Source: Cognataquiflexum rubidum (GTDB lineage Bacteria > Bacteroidota > Bacteroidia > Cytophagales > Cyclobacteriaceae). Taken from it: a stretch of 64,000 bases of DNA. Made by a program: the position numbers and the translations under genes. The stretch lies in the NCBI RefSeq assembly GCF_022538115.1, contig NZ_JAKZAL010000013.1, positions 100,877 through 164,876 of the forward strand, given 5' to 3'. Below the pieces are notes generated by a model. It saw nothing but the letters and a program-made list of their open reading frames with translations, had not been told where the DNA came from and ran no database searches. Positions 9,224 to 18,601 of the stretch are shown here, in pieces (the first letter of the stretch is position 1; the number at the start of each line of letters is the position of its first letter).

Positions 9224-10261
9224 TTAGTTAAATTCTAGAATTACTTCATTACCGTTTATTTTATATTCAAAATCTACTGAATAGCTCAATACTTTTAAGA
9301 CATTGGAGAGGTACTCATGGGGTTTGAAAGTACCGGAGCATTTATACTCGGGTAATTTTTTAATTCCAATGACCTTAATTTCTACTCCGTACCACCTTTC
9401 CAAATCTTCTACGACCTGATTGAAAGGAGTTTTTTCGAATTGCAGGATACCTTCTTTCCAGCTTAGAAAATGGGATAAATCGACATTGTTCTTTTCAAAA
9501 GTGTGTTTGTCTTCTGAATAATAAACTGCTTGTCCGGGTTGAATTTCAATTTGGTTCTGGTCAATATTATTCTGAACCCTCACCTTGCCCGTGGCCAAGG
9601 TCACCTGAATGTCGGGATTGCCTTTATATGCCTTGATGTTAAAACTTGTCCCCAAAGCCGTGGTAGCAATATTCTCTGTGATTACTGTAAATGGATATTT
9701 TTCATCTCTGACCACTTCAAAAAATCCTTCCCCTTCTAATTTGATGGTTCTGTTTTGGGCAAAATCACTTGAGTAGGTCAGCTTGCTTTCGGCGTTCAAA
9801 ACCACCGTAGATCCATCAGGAAGGGTGATTATTTTCTTATTTCCTCTTGGGGTAGACCTTTCGATGGTTACTGCTTCTTCAAATACAGAGGTTTCTACTG
9901 TCACTTTTTCAGGGCTGTTGAAATAGAAAACATAGCTTACTGAAAAAAGCAAAATCAGGGAAGCTGCTAACCCTAAGGAGAGCTTTATTGATTTTGATTT
10001 CTTGCTTGAAGACTTTTTGGTAGGATAGGAGTTGGTATTTTTTCTGGTTTTTGATTCGGCCAAAATAGGAATGTGAACGTTTTCTTTATCTTGAATTAGT
10101 TCAGAATTATCCACCTCTTTGGTCCAAATATCAGCTATAATAGCATTATAGGTATCCTCGCCGGCAGGTGAATCAAGCCAGGTCAAAAAATCTTTTGCCT
10201 CTTTTTCAGGTAGTTTTCCTTCAAAAAACCTATCAATATCGCGTTTGCTATAATTCATCAA
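9224..10261 (-). CDS. FecR-family anti-sigma factor
   Basis: A 345-residue single-pass inner-membrane protein. The cytoplasmic N-terminus (about 1-93) would hold the ECF sigma factor. A transmembrane helix runs at about 94-112 (LSLGLAASLILLFSVSYVFYF). The periplasmic FecR domain (about 130-240; STPRGNKKIITLPDGSTV is diagnostic) is followed by a DUF4974-type domain to the end (FNQVVEDLERWYGVEI), which receives the signal from the SusC STN domain. It is placed between the sigma gene (10378-10980) and susC, the standard order of trans-envelope signalling modules in Bacteroidota. Confidence 0.95.
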   Translation of the reverse strand: MMNYSKRDIDRFFEGKLPEKEAKDFLTWLDSPAGEDTYNAIIADIWTKEVDNSELIQDKENVHIPILAESKTRKNTNSYPTKKSSSKKSKSIKLSLGLAASLILLFSVSYVFYFNSPEKVTVETSVFEEAVTIERSTPRGNKKIITLPDGSTVVLNAESKLTYSSDFAQNRTIKLEGEGFFEVVRDEKYPFTVITENIATTALGTSFNIKAYKGNPDIQVTLATGKVRVQNNIDQNQIEIQPGQAVYYSEDKHTFEKNNVDLSHFLSWKEGILQFEKTPFNQVVEDLERWYGVEIKVIGIKKLPEYKCSGTFKPHEYLSNVLKVLSYSVDFEYKINGNEVILEFN

Positions 10262-10377
10262 TAATTCCTTTTCTATATATAGCCTTATCGAAAAGGATTT
10301 ACTTAGTCAGAAATAGAAAATATTTTATTTATTTTCAAAAACGAAAAATATTTGAATGAATATCCTGTATTGGATGA

Positions 10378-10980
10378 TTAAAAAAAGTAATAGATAAGTC
10401 CGATTGCCAAAGATTTGATGGCAATGAGGTATTTTTTTTGGAGTTTGTTTTTAATCGACTTTGTAGCCACATAAATATGGCTTTCAACGGTTCTTTTGGA
10501 AATGCCCAATTTTTCGGCAATCTCACCTGAATGAAGATTGTCATAATTTTTCATTTTGAAAATCGCCTTTTGTGTTTTGGGTAATTTTTCGATTTCAGAA
10601 ATGGAAATCCTTTCAAACTCCGAATATTCTATCTCAAGCTCAGTCTCGTTTGTTTCAATTTCCAGATTTGAAAAGGCATAGACTTCATAAGCAATTCGCT
10701 TTGCTTCTTTCTTGGCCTTTTTGATGATCAGTGATTTGAGGATGGTAAGAAGGTAGGCATTGAATGAAAGTTCTGAATTTAGATTTTGTCTGGTTTTCCA
10801 AATGATCAAAAATACTTCCTGAACAATCTCTTCTGCGTCTTCAGATGAAAGGTTCATCTTTTTGGAGGTGTTGAAAATCTTATGCTTAAAAAATTCGAAT
10901 AATTGTGAAAAAGCTTTTTCATCACCTTCCCGGAGTTTGGAAACTGCTGAAGGAATATCCAATGCTTTTTCTTTATTCAT
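10378..10980 (-). CDS. ECF-type RNA polymerase sigma-70 factor
   Basis: A 200-residue ECF sigma factor. Region 2 lies around residues 23-95 (FSQLFEFFKHKIFNTS, then DAEEIVQEVFLIIWKTR) and region 4 around 130-190, with a helix-turn-helix at SGEIAEKLGISKRTVESHI. The C-terminal extension (KSLAIGLIYYFF) is hydrophobic. It heads the locus, 116 bases upstream of the FecR gene, and should direct transcription of the susCD operon when released by FecR. The 240-base AT-rich region upstream (10981-11221) holds no gene; its own promoter was not identified. Confidence 0.95.
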   Translation of the reverse strand: MNKEKALDIPSAVSKLREGDEKAFSQLFEFFKHKIFNTSKKMNLSSEDAEEIVQEVFLIIWKTRQNLNSELSFNAYLLTILKSLIIKKAKKEAKRIAYEVYAFSNLEIETNETELEIEYSEFERISISEIEKLPKTQKAIFKMKNYDNLHSGEIAEKLGISKRTVESHIYVATKSIKNKLQKKYLIAIKSLAIGLIYYFF

Positions 10981-11221
10981 ATCTTGAAAATAATAAATTC
11001 AATTAAAGGAACGGATAAATAGTGGTTCTCACAATGATTAATTTTTGGAATATCAAACGGTGAAATAATATTCTGTTATTAATTCATTACTCCAATATAA
11101 ATACGCTTTTTAAAAAAATCAACAGATTTTTCGATTTCAGAAACGATTTGCTTGTCCTGAGGTAGAATAGTATGGTAAAATGAAAAAAAAATCAAATAAC
11201 TAAGCCAAATCAAAGCCAATT

Positions 11222-11264
11222 CTTAAAAAAAACAGCAAAGTCCTGACGGTGTCAGGACTTTGGC
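11222..11264 (-). terminator. Rho-independent terminator of the rlmD operon
   Basis: A perfect 11-base-pair stem (11237-11247 with 11251-11261) with a 3-base loop is followed on the minus strand by a T8 run. It lies directly after the stop of the 11270-11647 gene and is one of the strongest terminators in the window. Confidence 0.88.
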
Positions 11265-11269
11265 TGGGA

Positions 11270-11647
11270 TTAATCTTCCGGATAAGGAATATACACGAAA
11301 CTGGTAAAAACACCATCCATTACAAAAAGGCAACAGAATTCGTCAGGGTCTTTGTATGCCGCTTTGAATTCATCCAACAATTCCTCGGCGATAAGTTTCC
11401 TTTGAATAAATTCATCCAAGTAGGTGATGAAATAATTCCAGTCCAAGTCTTTTTCCACTTTGCCCAAAAGCAATTTCCCAATCGGCTGCACTTCTTTTGA
11501 GATCGGGAAAATCGGAAAATCGGAAAACTTTCTACTTCTGACCTGATAAGAAGCTTCCTTGAGGATATCTGAAACTTTGACAAAGTCTTTGGTAATGGTT
11601 CCCAGATATTTGCCGCTCAATTCGGGGTCATTGAAATCTGAAATCAT
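11270..11647 (-). CDS. Conserved hypothetical protein translationally coupled to rlmD
   Basis: A 125-residue soluble protein without signal peptide or membrane segment. It is mixed alpha/beta with an acidic C-terminal half (LDEFKAAYKDPDEFCCLFVMD) and a hydrophobic, aromatic end (FTSFVYIPYPED). Its ATG overlaps the rlmD stop in an ATGA arrangement, so its translation is probably coupled to RlmD and a terminator follows at once. I do not recognise a named family, and no catalytic motif is visible. The operon context makes a role linked to translation or RNA modification possible but unproven. Confidence 0.8.
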   Translation of the reverse strand: MISDFNDPELSGKYLGTITKDFVKVSDILKEASYQVRSRKFSDFPIFPISKEVQPIGKLLLGKVEKDLDWNYFITYLDEFIQRKLIAEELLDEFKAAYKDPDEFCCLFVMDGVFTSFVYIPYPED

Positions 11648-13050
11648 GGTTTTAAAGTTAAGCGTACAACATTTTCTACATGATAAGTCTGGGGGAACAT
11701 GTCCACTGGCTGGATTTTATCAACCGAATATTTCTCTGATAGCCAAGCCACATCTCTCGCTTGGGTGGCAGGATTGCAGCTCACATACACGATTTTTGGT
11801 GCTTCCAGTTTCAAGAGCATTTTGACGACATCTTCGTGCATACCTGCTCTAGGTGGGTCGGTGATGACGACATCGGGTTTGGGATGGTTTTTTACAAAAT
11901 CTTCAGTCAGAATATCCTTAAGATCCCCGGCATAAAATTGGGTGTTTTCGATTCCATTTACTTTGGCGTTCAGCTTTGCATCTTCGATCGCAGCCTCTAC
12001 ATATTCTATCCCGATGACCTGTTTTGCATTTTTGGCAACAAAATTTGCAATGGTACCTGTGCCTGTATAAAGGTCAAAAACCACCTCATCACCCTTAAGG
12101 TCTGCAAATTCTCTCGCTACTTTATAAAGCTCATATGCCTGTTCGGAATTGGTCTGATAAAAAGATTTGGGACCGATCCTAAATTTGAGGCCTTCCATTT
12201 TTTCCTCGATATAATCTTTACCTCCGAAAGTGACGACATCAAGGTCGTTGAAGGTCTCGTTCTTTTTCAGATTGATGATATAAAGGAGTGAAGTGGTTTG
12301 GGGGAATTTTTGCTGAAGAAATTCCATGACTTTATTGACAGATTCCATATCATCTTCCCCAAACTGCACAATAATCATGGATTCACCTGTACTCGTGGTC
12401 CTGATGATCAGATTGCGCAATAACCCAATCTGATTTCTAATGTCATAGAAACTCAGGTTTTCTGCCAAAGCGAAATCTCTCAAAGCTATTCTGACTTCAT
12501 TGGAAATATTTCCCTGAAGGTAGCAATGCTCAATGTCTATGATTTTGTCAAACATCTTTGGAATATGAAATCCTAATGCGTTCCTTTCAAATTGTGCTCC
12601 TGAATTGATTTCTTCGCTTGTCAACCAACGGTTGTTGGAAAAAGTGAAGTCCAGTTTGTTGCGGTAATATTGGGTTTTTGCAGAGCCAAGGATGGGCATT
12701 ACTTCCGGGATTTCTACTTTGGCTATCCGCTCAAACTGATCGACTACCTGCTGTCTTTTGTAATTTTTCTGTAAATCATAATTGATATGCTGCCACTTGC
12801 AGCCGCCGCAGGTCCCAAAATGGGAACAAAAAGGCTCAATCCTGTCTTTGGAATACTCATGAAATTTGATGGCTTCTCCTTCCATAAATGAGCTTTTTCC
12901 TCTGTTGATGCGGACATCTACCAGATCACCGGGAGCTGTATTCTGTACAAAAACCACCTTTCCTTCATAGTGGGCCACACATTTACCTTCCGCCGCTATC
13001 CTTTCTATCCTCAGGTTGGGGATAACCTTATTTTTCATCTTTCTTGACAT
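11644..13050 (-). CDS. rlmD: 23S rRNA (uracil-5-)-methyltransferase, RlmD/RumA family
   Basis: A SAM-dependent m5U methyltransferase of about 468 residues. The N-terminal TRAM domain (RIERIAAEGKCVAHYEGK) is followed by the iron-sulfur cysteines C-x5-C-x2-C (CSHFGTCGGC) and a fourth Cys in IEHCYLQ. The Rossmann part carries DLYTGTGTIANF, and the nucleophile Cys lies in VYVSCNPATQARDV after the DPPRAG motif. I chose the ATG at 13050. The longer frame to 13089 adds residues without family counterpart, and a TAnnTTTG-like hexamer region at 13056-13063 suggests transcription starts near 13050, so 13038 is also possible. Whether it modifies U1939 or another 23S uridine cannot be told from sequence. 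Confidence 0.92.
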   Translation of the reverse strand: MSRKMKNKVIPNLRIERIAAEGKCVAHYEGKVVFVQNTAPGDLVDVRINRGKSSFMEGEAIKFHEYSKDRIEPFCSHFGTCGGCKWQHINYDLQKNYKRQQVVDQFERIAKVEIPEVMPILGSAKTQYYRNKLDFTFSNNRWLTSEEINSGAQFERNALGFHIPKMFDKIIDIEHCYLQGNISNEVRIALRDFALAENLSFYDIRNQIGLLRNLIIRTTSTGESMIIVQFGEDDMESVNKVMEFLQQKFPQTTSLLYIINLKKNETFNDLDVVTFGGKDYIEEKMEGLKFRIGPKSFYQTNSEQAYELYKVAREFADLKGDEVVFDLYTGTGTIANFVAKNAKQVIGIEYVEAAIEDAKLNAKVNGIENTQFYAGDLKDILTEDFVKNHPKPDVVITDPPRAGMHEDVVKMLLKLEAPKIVYVSCNPATQARDVAWLSEKYSVDKIQPVDMFPQTYHVENVVRLTLKP

Positions 13051-13174
13051 GGGCGCAAAAATAAGCGTTTGGATCGGAAGATTGGACAAATGAAAAATTA
13101 AAAATCAGACGGTAAAATCTGCTTTTATGGTTATCAGCTTCTTTGCCAGTAACCCTATGTTATTCTTCAAGTGG

Positions 13175-13209
13175 GACGGAAGACCAAAGTCGGAAGTCCG
13201 ATGTACCGA
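13175..13209. repeat. Degenerate heptamer array (GACGGAA type)
   Basis: Five consecutive 7-base units close to GACGGAA/GTCGGAA lie in the 336-base gap between rlmD and the SDR gene. The rest of the gap is AT-rich with no gene visible. The 7-nt period is shared with arrays of other sequence elsewhere in the window (44654, 52219, 53005, 53190, 63382 and 63791). Confidence 0.6.
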
Positions 13210-13386
13210 GCATTTAAGTTTGTAGACAAGATTTAAAATAGATATTCAATTTACTGGCATCATTGCAGACATTCATATTTGGTTTTAATAAGATCTGCTT
13301 ATCCTCCCTATACTTTCCAAAAACATCAGGTCCGATTGCCAGCCTTCAAGTCGAATTTTTATCTTTAACCTTTCAAAGCCGTACTT

Positions 13387-14199
13387 ATGAATTTAAAAGA
13401 TAAAGTTGTTATTGTGACCGGAGCAACCTCAGGGATAGGTGAGGCCTGTGCATTGGTATTCGGGAAAGCAGGTTGCAAAGTCATCATCACAGGAAGGTCT
13501 CAGGTAAAGTTGGACAATACCTTAGATATCCTTAGGAAAGCAGGAATTGACGCTTTTGGAATCATAGCAGATGCAGGTTCCGAGTTGGACAATAAAAACA
13601 TGGCTGAAGAAGCCATCAAACATTTTGGTAAAATTGATATTTTGATCAACAATGCGGGGATTTCGATGCGGGCTTTATTTGAAGATCTAGATATGGAGGT
13701 TTTCAGGAAAGTGATGGATACCAACTTTTGGGGCACGGTCTATGCGACCAAATATTGCCTCCCTCAGATCCTGAAAAACAAAGGGTCCATTATTGGGGTA
13801 TCTTCCATCAACGGATATCGCGGGACTCCCGCCCGAACAGCTTATACTGCCAGCAAATATGCCATGAATGGTTTTTTTGAATCGCTCAGGACAGAGGTGA
13901 TGAAAAGGGGAGTACATGTTTTGGTGGCCTGCCCTGGTTTTACAGCTTCCAATATCCGCAACAATGCATTGACTGCCGACGGGTCTGTTCAGGGAGAGTC
14001 TCCAAGAGAAGAAGAAAAAATGATGACTTCCGAAGAAGTTGCCCAAGAAATATTCCAAGCGACCATCAAAAGAAAAAGAGATATTGTGCTTACTAGGCAG
14101 GGAAAATTGGCGGTTTTTCTAAATAAATGGATGCCCGGTATCATGGATGGCATCGTCTATAACCATATGGCCAAGGAAAAAGATTCTCCTTTCAAATAA
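13387..14199 (+). CDS. Short-chain dehydrogenase/reductase (SDR) family oxidoreductase
   Basis: A 270-residue classical SDR. The cofactor motif TGATSGIG is at residues 12-19, NNAGIS follows near residue 88, and the catalytic Ser (VSSINGYRG) and YTASKYA (Tyr and Lys of Y-x3-K) come later. The sequence resembles SDRs annotated as lipid or steroid type (DHRS7B-like) with an FFESLRTEVMKRGVHV helix. The substrate is not predictable. The helicase gene at 14204 begins 4 bases after its stop, so the two are likely cotranscribed although their functions look unrelated. Confidence 0.9.
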   Translation: MNLKDKVVIVTGATSGIGEACALVFGKAGCKVIITGRSQVKLDNTLDILRKAGIDAFGIIADAGSELDNKNMAEEAIKHFGKIDILINNAGISMRALFEDLDMEVFRKVMDTNFWGTVYATKYCLPQILKNKGSIIGVSSINGYRGTPARTAYTASKYAMNGFFESLRTEVMKRGVHVLVACPGFTASNIRNNALTADGSVQGESPREEEKMMTSEEVAQEIFQATIKRKRDIVLTRQGKLAVFLNKWMPGIMDGIVYNHMAKEKDSPFK

Positions 14200-14203
14200 A
14201 CCG

Positions 14204-17200
14204 ATGCTCAAAGATATCCTTCAGATTTATCTCAACAGGTTATTGGACCTTTCCAGCAGGAACAGGTCGATATACCTGCCGCGACTGATTCCCAGTCAGA
14301 TGATAGATTTGAATGACCTGGATTTTTTAAACCACAGACCTGCTTTTGGGCTTGTTGAATCACTTTTGGGCAAAGACAAAAATGTTACCCTGATTCCATT
14401 TGCAGACCCTCGCGATGCAAAAGTCAATGTGCTTTCCCAAAGGCTCAACAGGCTCGAACACCTCGTCAAAACTGCTGAAACCGAAACGGGTGAAAAGAGC
14501 CTTTTTGTGGGTTGGCCTTTTGTAGAAGGAAAATTACTCAATGATCAGGTGATCAGATGTCCTTTGATTTTCTTTCCTGTGGAATTGAAAAAATCCGAAA
14601 ACCAATGGGGTCTAAAAAAAAATGGCTCTGATGTACCTTTTTTCAACAAGGCCTTTTTGTTGGCATATGCCTACGCGTATGGCAAAGACCATCATTACAA
14701 TGGAGAAGAAAATCCCTTAGAGAATTTTGCAACCGACCCGATCGGATTCCGAAATGACCTTTACGCTTTGCTCAAAGAGGAATTTGCTTTGAACTTCAGT
14801 TCAGAATTGTATGAGAATAAAATCTCTACTTTTCCGGATTCTTCAAAGTCCTTAGACGAGGAAAGACTCAAAACAGGAAAACTTCAATTAAAGCCCTATG
14901 CAGTTTTGGGGCAATTTTCCCAAAAAGCCAGTTTTCTGATCCAGGATTATGAAGACCTGATAGCAGGGGAGGAGTTCCCTGATTTGGAATCTTTATTTCA
15001 TAAATGGTTTGCACCGGAAGAGGAGCAACCAATATCTGTCCGGGAAGACCAGCTTTATACTGTTTTTCCGGTGGATGCGAGTCAGGAGGAAGTCATCAAA
15101 TCAGTAAGAGAAGGAAGATCCTGCGTAGTGGAAGGTCCTCCGGGTACCGGAAAATCGCAACTCATCAGTAACCTTGCCATTGATTTTGTATCGAGGGGAA
15201 AGAAAGTACTCATCGTTTCACAAAAGCGGGCTGCTTTGGATGTGGTGTTCAAAAGATTGTCTAATGAAGGATTTGGTTCTTTTTTGTCTTTGGTACATGA
15301 TTTCCGGGCAGATAGAAAAGCGCTATACAAAAAAATACACGATCAGATCCTGTCTTTGGACAGGTATCAGGAACTGAACCGGGGAATCGACGCCATTCAG
15401 TTGGAAAGGCAATTTTCCCAGTATTCTAGGCTGATTGATTATCATAGCGATTATTTTTCAGGTTTGAAAAAAGCCCTGTTCAATACAGAGGAATGCGGCA
15501 TTCCGGTAAAGGAATTGTATTTGGGTTCCAAGCTGTCGGACGAGGCATTTGACATGAACCAATATTACCGAAGATTCCATGCAGGCCGGGTCAATGACTT
15601 CTTGCGGGATTTTAAGACTTTTGCCGGATTGTTCAGAACCTATCAGAATCCGGAGTCCTTTTGGTTACATAGGGTGGATTTCAGCAGTTTTGGAGCTGAA
15701 GTTTCCAAACGGATTCAGGAAGTCATGTCAGAAATCCATCATCTCAAGCTCAATTTTGAAAAGGATTTCTCCCATCTAACTTCATTTGAAGTGTCTTTTT
15801 TGTTTTCATTTTTCGAGCAAAAACAGAGAATTCTGGACTTACAAAAATTATTGAAGGAGGAAGAAATTCTTGCTCTTTTTTGGTCTTTAAAAGATTTGCC
15901 GTCAGGTGAAGTGGACCTTCTCTGGCTGGAACATAAGTTTGAAGCCATCAAATCACTTTTTGCTGAACAGGGAATAGAGTGGCACAGCAAAGACGGAGAG
16001 GTCGAAAACTCACTCCGGCTTTCCCTTGAGTTTTTGGAAAGGAAAAAAGGCTGGAGAAAAAATATTCCACTTTTGTGGAAGAAAAAGAGGTTCCATTCTG
16101 TGTACAGGCTTTTGTTTGAAAACAACCTGCAAGCCAATGCCCACGGCATTCAAATCTTGATCAAAAAGCTTGAAAACAGGTTAAATCTCAACCACCAATA
16201 TTCTATACTGAAAGAAAAAGATTGGATCCAACTTCCCGTTAAACCATTCGATTTTAATTCCTTCAACCACATCTCAACTCGGTATACTGAAGCCGCAAAA
16301 GCAAAGCAACTCTTTCTTGAATTCGGTTTATTGAAAGAAATATTGATCGAGAATTTACAATCCGGTATTGACTTTGTACAAAGGCTCAAATTGGTCAATG
16401 CCAATATTGGAGAATTGGAGGCAAAGATTCCCTATTGGTCCCTTTACCTGAGTAAAATCCAGATTCAACATCTGATCACTGAAAGTACAGGAGATGGGAT
16501 TTTGTCTCTCAAAACTCAGGTAACCACTGTTTTTCCTGACTTGGTGGTCTTTGACCGATTGCGAAGCAAACTCAAAGAACAGGATGTCATGGTCATGGAA
16601 AAAATGCTTGCAACTTATCCCAACCAACAATTTGAAGAATTGAAAGCCCTGTTTTTGGCAGGATTGAAATTGAGTTGGATAGGTCATATCGAGACCAAAT
16701 ATCCTTTGCTGCAGGATGTGGTCACCGATCGGACCAAACAAATGCAGGAAGAAATGATGGAGGCAGTGCTTGAGAAATGGAAACTATCGAAATACATCGC
16801 CGAGATCAGGCTTCGAGAAAATACCTATAAAAACCTAGAACATAACAGGCTTGGAAACCTGCTTACCTATAGGGAACTTTCCCATCAGGTAAGCAAGCAG
16901 AAGAGGATATGGAGCATTAAAAAACTAGTCGAAAATTTTGAGAAAGAAATATTCCAACTCGTTCCCTGTTGGTTGGCATCGCCAGAGACTGTTTCTGCAC
17001 TTTTTCCTTTGAAGCAGTCTTTTGATTTGGTGATTTTTGATGAATCCTCCCAATGTTATGTCGAGCGTGGGCTTCCGGCCATGCTGAGAGGAAAGCAGGC
17101 GGTGATTGCCGGGGATTCCAATCAACTCCGGCCTTTTGATCTGTATCAAGTAAGATTGGAAACAGAAGACGAAGGAATTGAGACAGAGACGGAATCTTTG

Positions 17201-18148
17201 CTCGAACTTGCTTCTTCCTACTTTCAGAAATTTTGGTTGCAGGGACATTATAGAAGCGAACAATTGCCACTGATCTATTTTTCCAATAAGAATTTTTATG
17301 AAAACAAGTTGAAAATGTTGACCAAAATGGACCTGGTCAATGAGGCAGTAAACCCATTTAAATGGAAACCTGCCGATGGAATATGGGAAAATCAAGTCAA
17401 TGTGATTGAAGCAGAAGCAGTATTGGATGAGATCAAATTGATCCAGGAAACCAATCCTGAGCAAACTATTGGGGTGATTACTTTTAATTTTTTCCAAATG
17501 GAATACATCCGGGGACTTGTATCAAAAGATCCTAAAATTCAACAAGAAAATCTCTCTATCAAGAATATTGAAAATGTACAGGGTGACGAATTTGATTGGG
17601 TGATTTTTTGTATTGGCTATGCCAAAAATAGAAAAGGAAAATTGATTGCCAACTTCGGGATGCTTTCCAAAAAAGGAGGAATCAACAGACTGAATGTGGC
17701 AATATCCAGGGCCAAAAGGAAAATCACTTTGATCAGCAGCATCAAGCCTGGGGATTTCAATTCTGACCAATTGAAAAATGAAGGAATCAAGATGCTTAGG
17801 GATTATCTGAATTTTGTGATTGACATCTGTGAAGGCAAAGTTTTGGCAGTGCCTGCACCCATCCCCTATAGATTTGAATCCGGATGGTCCTTAAAAGACA
17901 AAATCGAGGGGGATTACCAAGGCTTCTCATTAGAACAATTTCCTTCCTCCAGATGGATGGATCTCGCCGTCAAAGTCAATGGTCAATACAAGGAAGCATT
18001 GCTCACCGATGACCAAAGGTTGTATGATTCTTCAAGTGCCAAGGAAGCATTTGTGTACCATTCCCTGCAATTGAAGGAAAAAGGGTGGCCGTACAAGTTT
18101 TATTACAGCAGGCAATATTGGATGGAAAAGCCGATTTTGGGTGAATAG
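14204..18148 (+). CDS. Large superfamily 1-type helicase with C-terminal nuclease-like domain
   Basis: I chose the ATG at 14204, 4 bases after the SDR stop; a longer in-frame start at 14147 would overlap the SDR gene. The product is 1314 residues. An N-terminal DUF4011-like region (YLNRLLDLSSRNRSI) is followed by Walker A GPPGTGKS near residue 311 and a long charged, helical insertion (about 380-900). Walker B VIFDESSQC is near 945, GDSNQLRPF follows, and the C-terminal helicase motif shows NVQGDEFDWVIF and NVAISRAKR. The last 100 residues resemble the REase-like domain that ends many DUF4011 helicases (MDLAV, LTDDQRLY, KGWPY). The usual catalytic Glu before the second Asp appears to be missing. 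Nucleic-acid unwinding is secure; a repair or defence role is open. Confidence 0.85.
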   Translation: MLKDILQIYLNRLLDLSSRNRSIYLPRLIPSQMIDLNDLDFLNHRPAFGLVESLLGKDKNVTLIPFADPRDAKVNVLSQRLNRLEHLVKTAETETGEKSLFVGWPFVEGKLLNDQVIRCPLIFFPVELKKSENQWGLKKNGSDVPFFNKAFLLAYAYAYGKDHHYNGEENPLENFATDPIGFRNDLYALLKEEFALNFSSELYENKISTFPDSSKSLDEERLKTGKLQLKPYAVLGQFSQKASFLIQDYEDLIAGEEFPDLESLFHKWFAPEEEQPISVREDQLYTVFPVDASQEEVIKSVREGRSCVVEGPPGTGKSQLISNLAIDFVSRGKKVLIVSQKRAALDVVFKRLSNEGFGSFLSLVHDFRADRKALYKKIHDQILSLDRYQELNRGIDAIQLERQFSQYSRLIDYHSDYFSGLKKALFNTEECGIPVKELYLGSKLSDEAFDMNQYYRRFHAGRVNDFLRDFKTFAGLFRTYQNPESFWLHRVDFSSFGAEVSKRIQEVMSEIHHLKLNFEKDFSHLTSFEVSFLFSFFEQKQRILDLQKLLKEEEILALFWSLKDLPSGEVDLLWLEHKFEAIKSLFAEQGIEWHSKDGEVENSLRLSLEFLERKKGWRKNIPLLWKKKRFHSVYRLLFENNLQANAHGIQILIKKLENRLNLNHQYSILKEKDWIQLPVKPFDFNSFNHISTRYTEAAKAKQLFLEFGLLKEILIENLQSGIDFVQRLKLVNANIGELEAKIPYWSLYLSKIQIQHLITESTGDGILSLKTQVTTVFPDLVVFDRLRSKLKEQDVMVMEKMLATYPNQQFEELKALFLAGLKLSWIGHIETKYPLLQDVVTDRTKQMQEEMMEAVLEKWKLSKYIAEIRLRENTYKNLEHNRLGNLLTYRELSHQVSKQKRIWSIKKLVENFEKEIFQLVPCWLASPETVSALFPLKQSFDLVIFDESSQCYVERGLPAMLRGKQAVIAGDSNQLRPFDLYQVRLETEDEGIETETESLLELASSYFQKFWLQGHYRSEQLPLIYFSNKNFYENKLKMLTKMDLVNEAVNPFKWKPADGIWENQVNVIEAEAVLDEIKLIQETNPEQTIGVITFNFFQMEYIRGLVSKDPKIQQENLSIKNIENVQGDEFDWVIFCIGYAKNRKGKLIANFGMLSKKGGINRLNVAISRAKRKITLISSIKPGDFNSDQLKNEGIKMLRDYLNFVIDICEGKVLAVPAPIPYRFESGWSLKDKIEGDYQGFSLEQFPSSRWMDLAVKVNGQYKEALLTDDQRLYDSSSAKEAFVYHSLQLKEKGWPYKFYYSRQYWMEKPILGE

Positions 18149-18150
18149 AC

Positions 18151-18600
18151 CTATTTTTTAACCACTTTTAGACCTACTGTTTCGATTCCGGGAAGTTCTT
18201 CCACTCGCATGTATTGAACAAGATGGATGCTGCTATAGGCATTATCCAAAGGCAAGGTATCATACTTTGTAAAAGTGCCTCCATACCCCTCGCCAAGTGG
18301 TTGTCCCGTCGTGCTTTCAAAAAGAGGTATGTCAAGCAGCTTGGTCTCTATTTCCTTGCCCAAGCTGTCTTTCAAAATATACCTTACATAAAGATTTCTA
18401 AAGCCGTAATCCTTGGTGTACTTAATCCCAACAAGGGTGCTGTTTGGACCTTGGAGTTTTGGCACTTCAAAGGAAACTGTATCCGAAACATGCCATGTTC
18501 CGGATTTCAGTCCTTCATATTCTTCAAAAACCCTGTTTCCGTTACAGCCCGCCAATAGAAAACCTATAGCGAGGATCGATCCAAAAACCCTTAGATTCAT
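18151..18600 (-). CDS. gldH: Gliding-motility lipoprotein GldH
   Basis: A 149-residue lipoprotein starting at the ATG at 18600. Upstream in-frame codons belong to the overlapping ricT region and are not used. The lipobox is LLAGC (Cys18), followed by NGNRVFEEYEGLKSGTWHVSDTVSF, the characteristic GldH opening, and a beta-rich body. GldH is needed for gliding and T9SS function in Flavobacteriia but is also kept in many non-gliding Bacteroidota. The start lies one base after the ricT stop, an arrangement common in the phylum, so the two are in one operon. The convergent helicase gene ends 2 bases beyond its stop. Confidence 0.85.
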   Translation of the reverse strand: MNLRVFGSILAIGFLLAGCNGNRVFEEYEGLKSGTWHVSDTVSFEVPKLQGPNSTLVGIKYTKDYGFRNLYVRYILKDSLGKEIETKLLDIPLFESTTGQPLGEGYGGTFTKYDTLPLDNAYSSIHLVQYMRVEELPGIETVGLKVVKK

Positions 18601-18601
18601 A

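Noticed and set aside
11761..12291. 176-codon plus-strand frame inside rlmD
   Set aside because: It is fully antisense to a clear enzyme gene; its composition reflects the opposite strand's codons.
16925..17497. 190-codon minus-strand frame inside the helicase
   Set aside because: Antisense shadow of conserved helicase motifs; no start context or family match.
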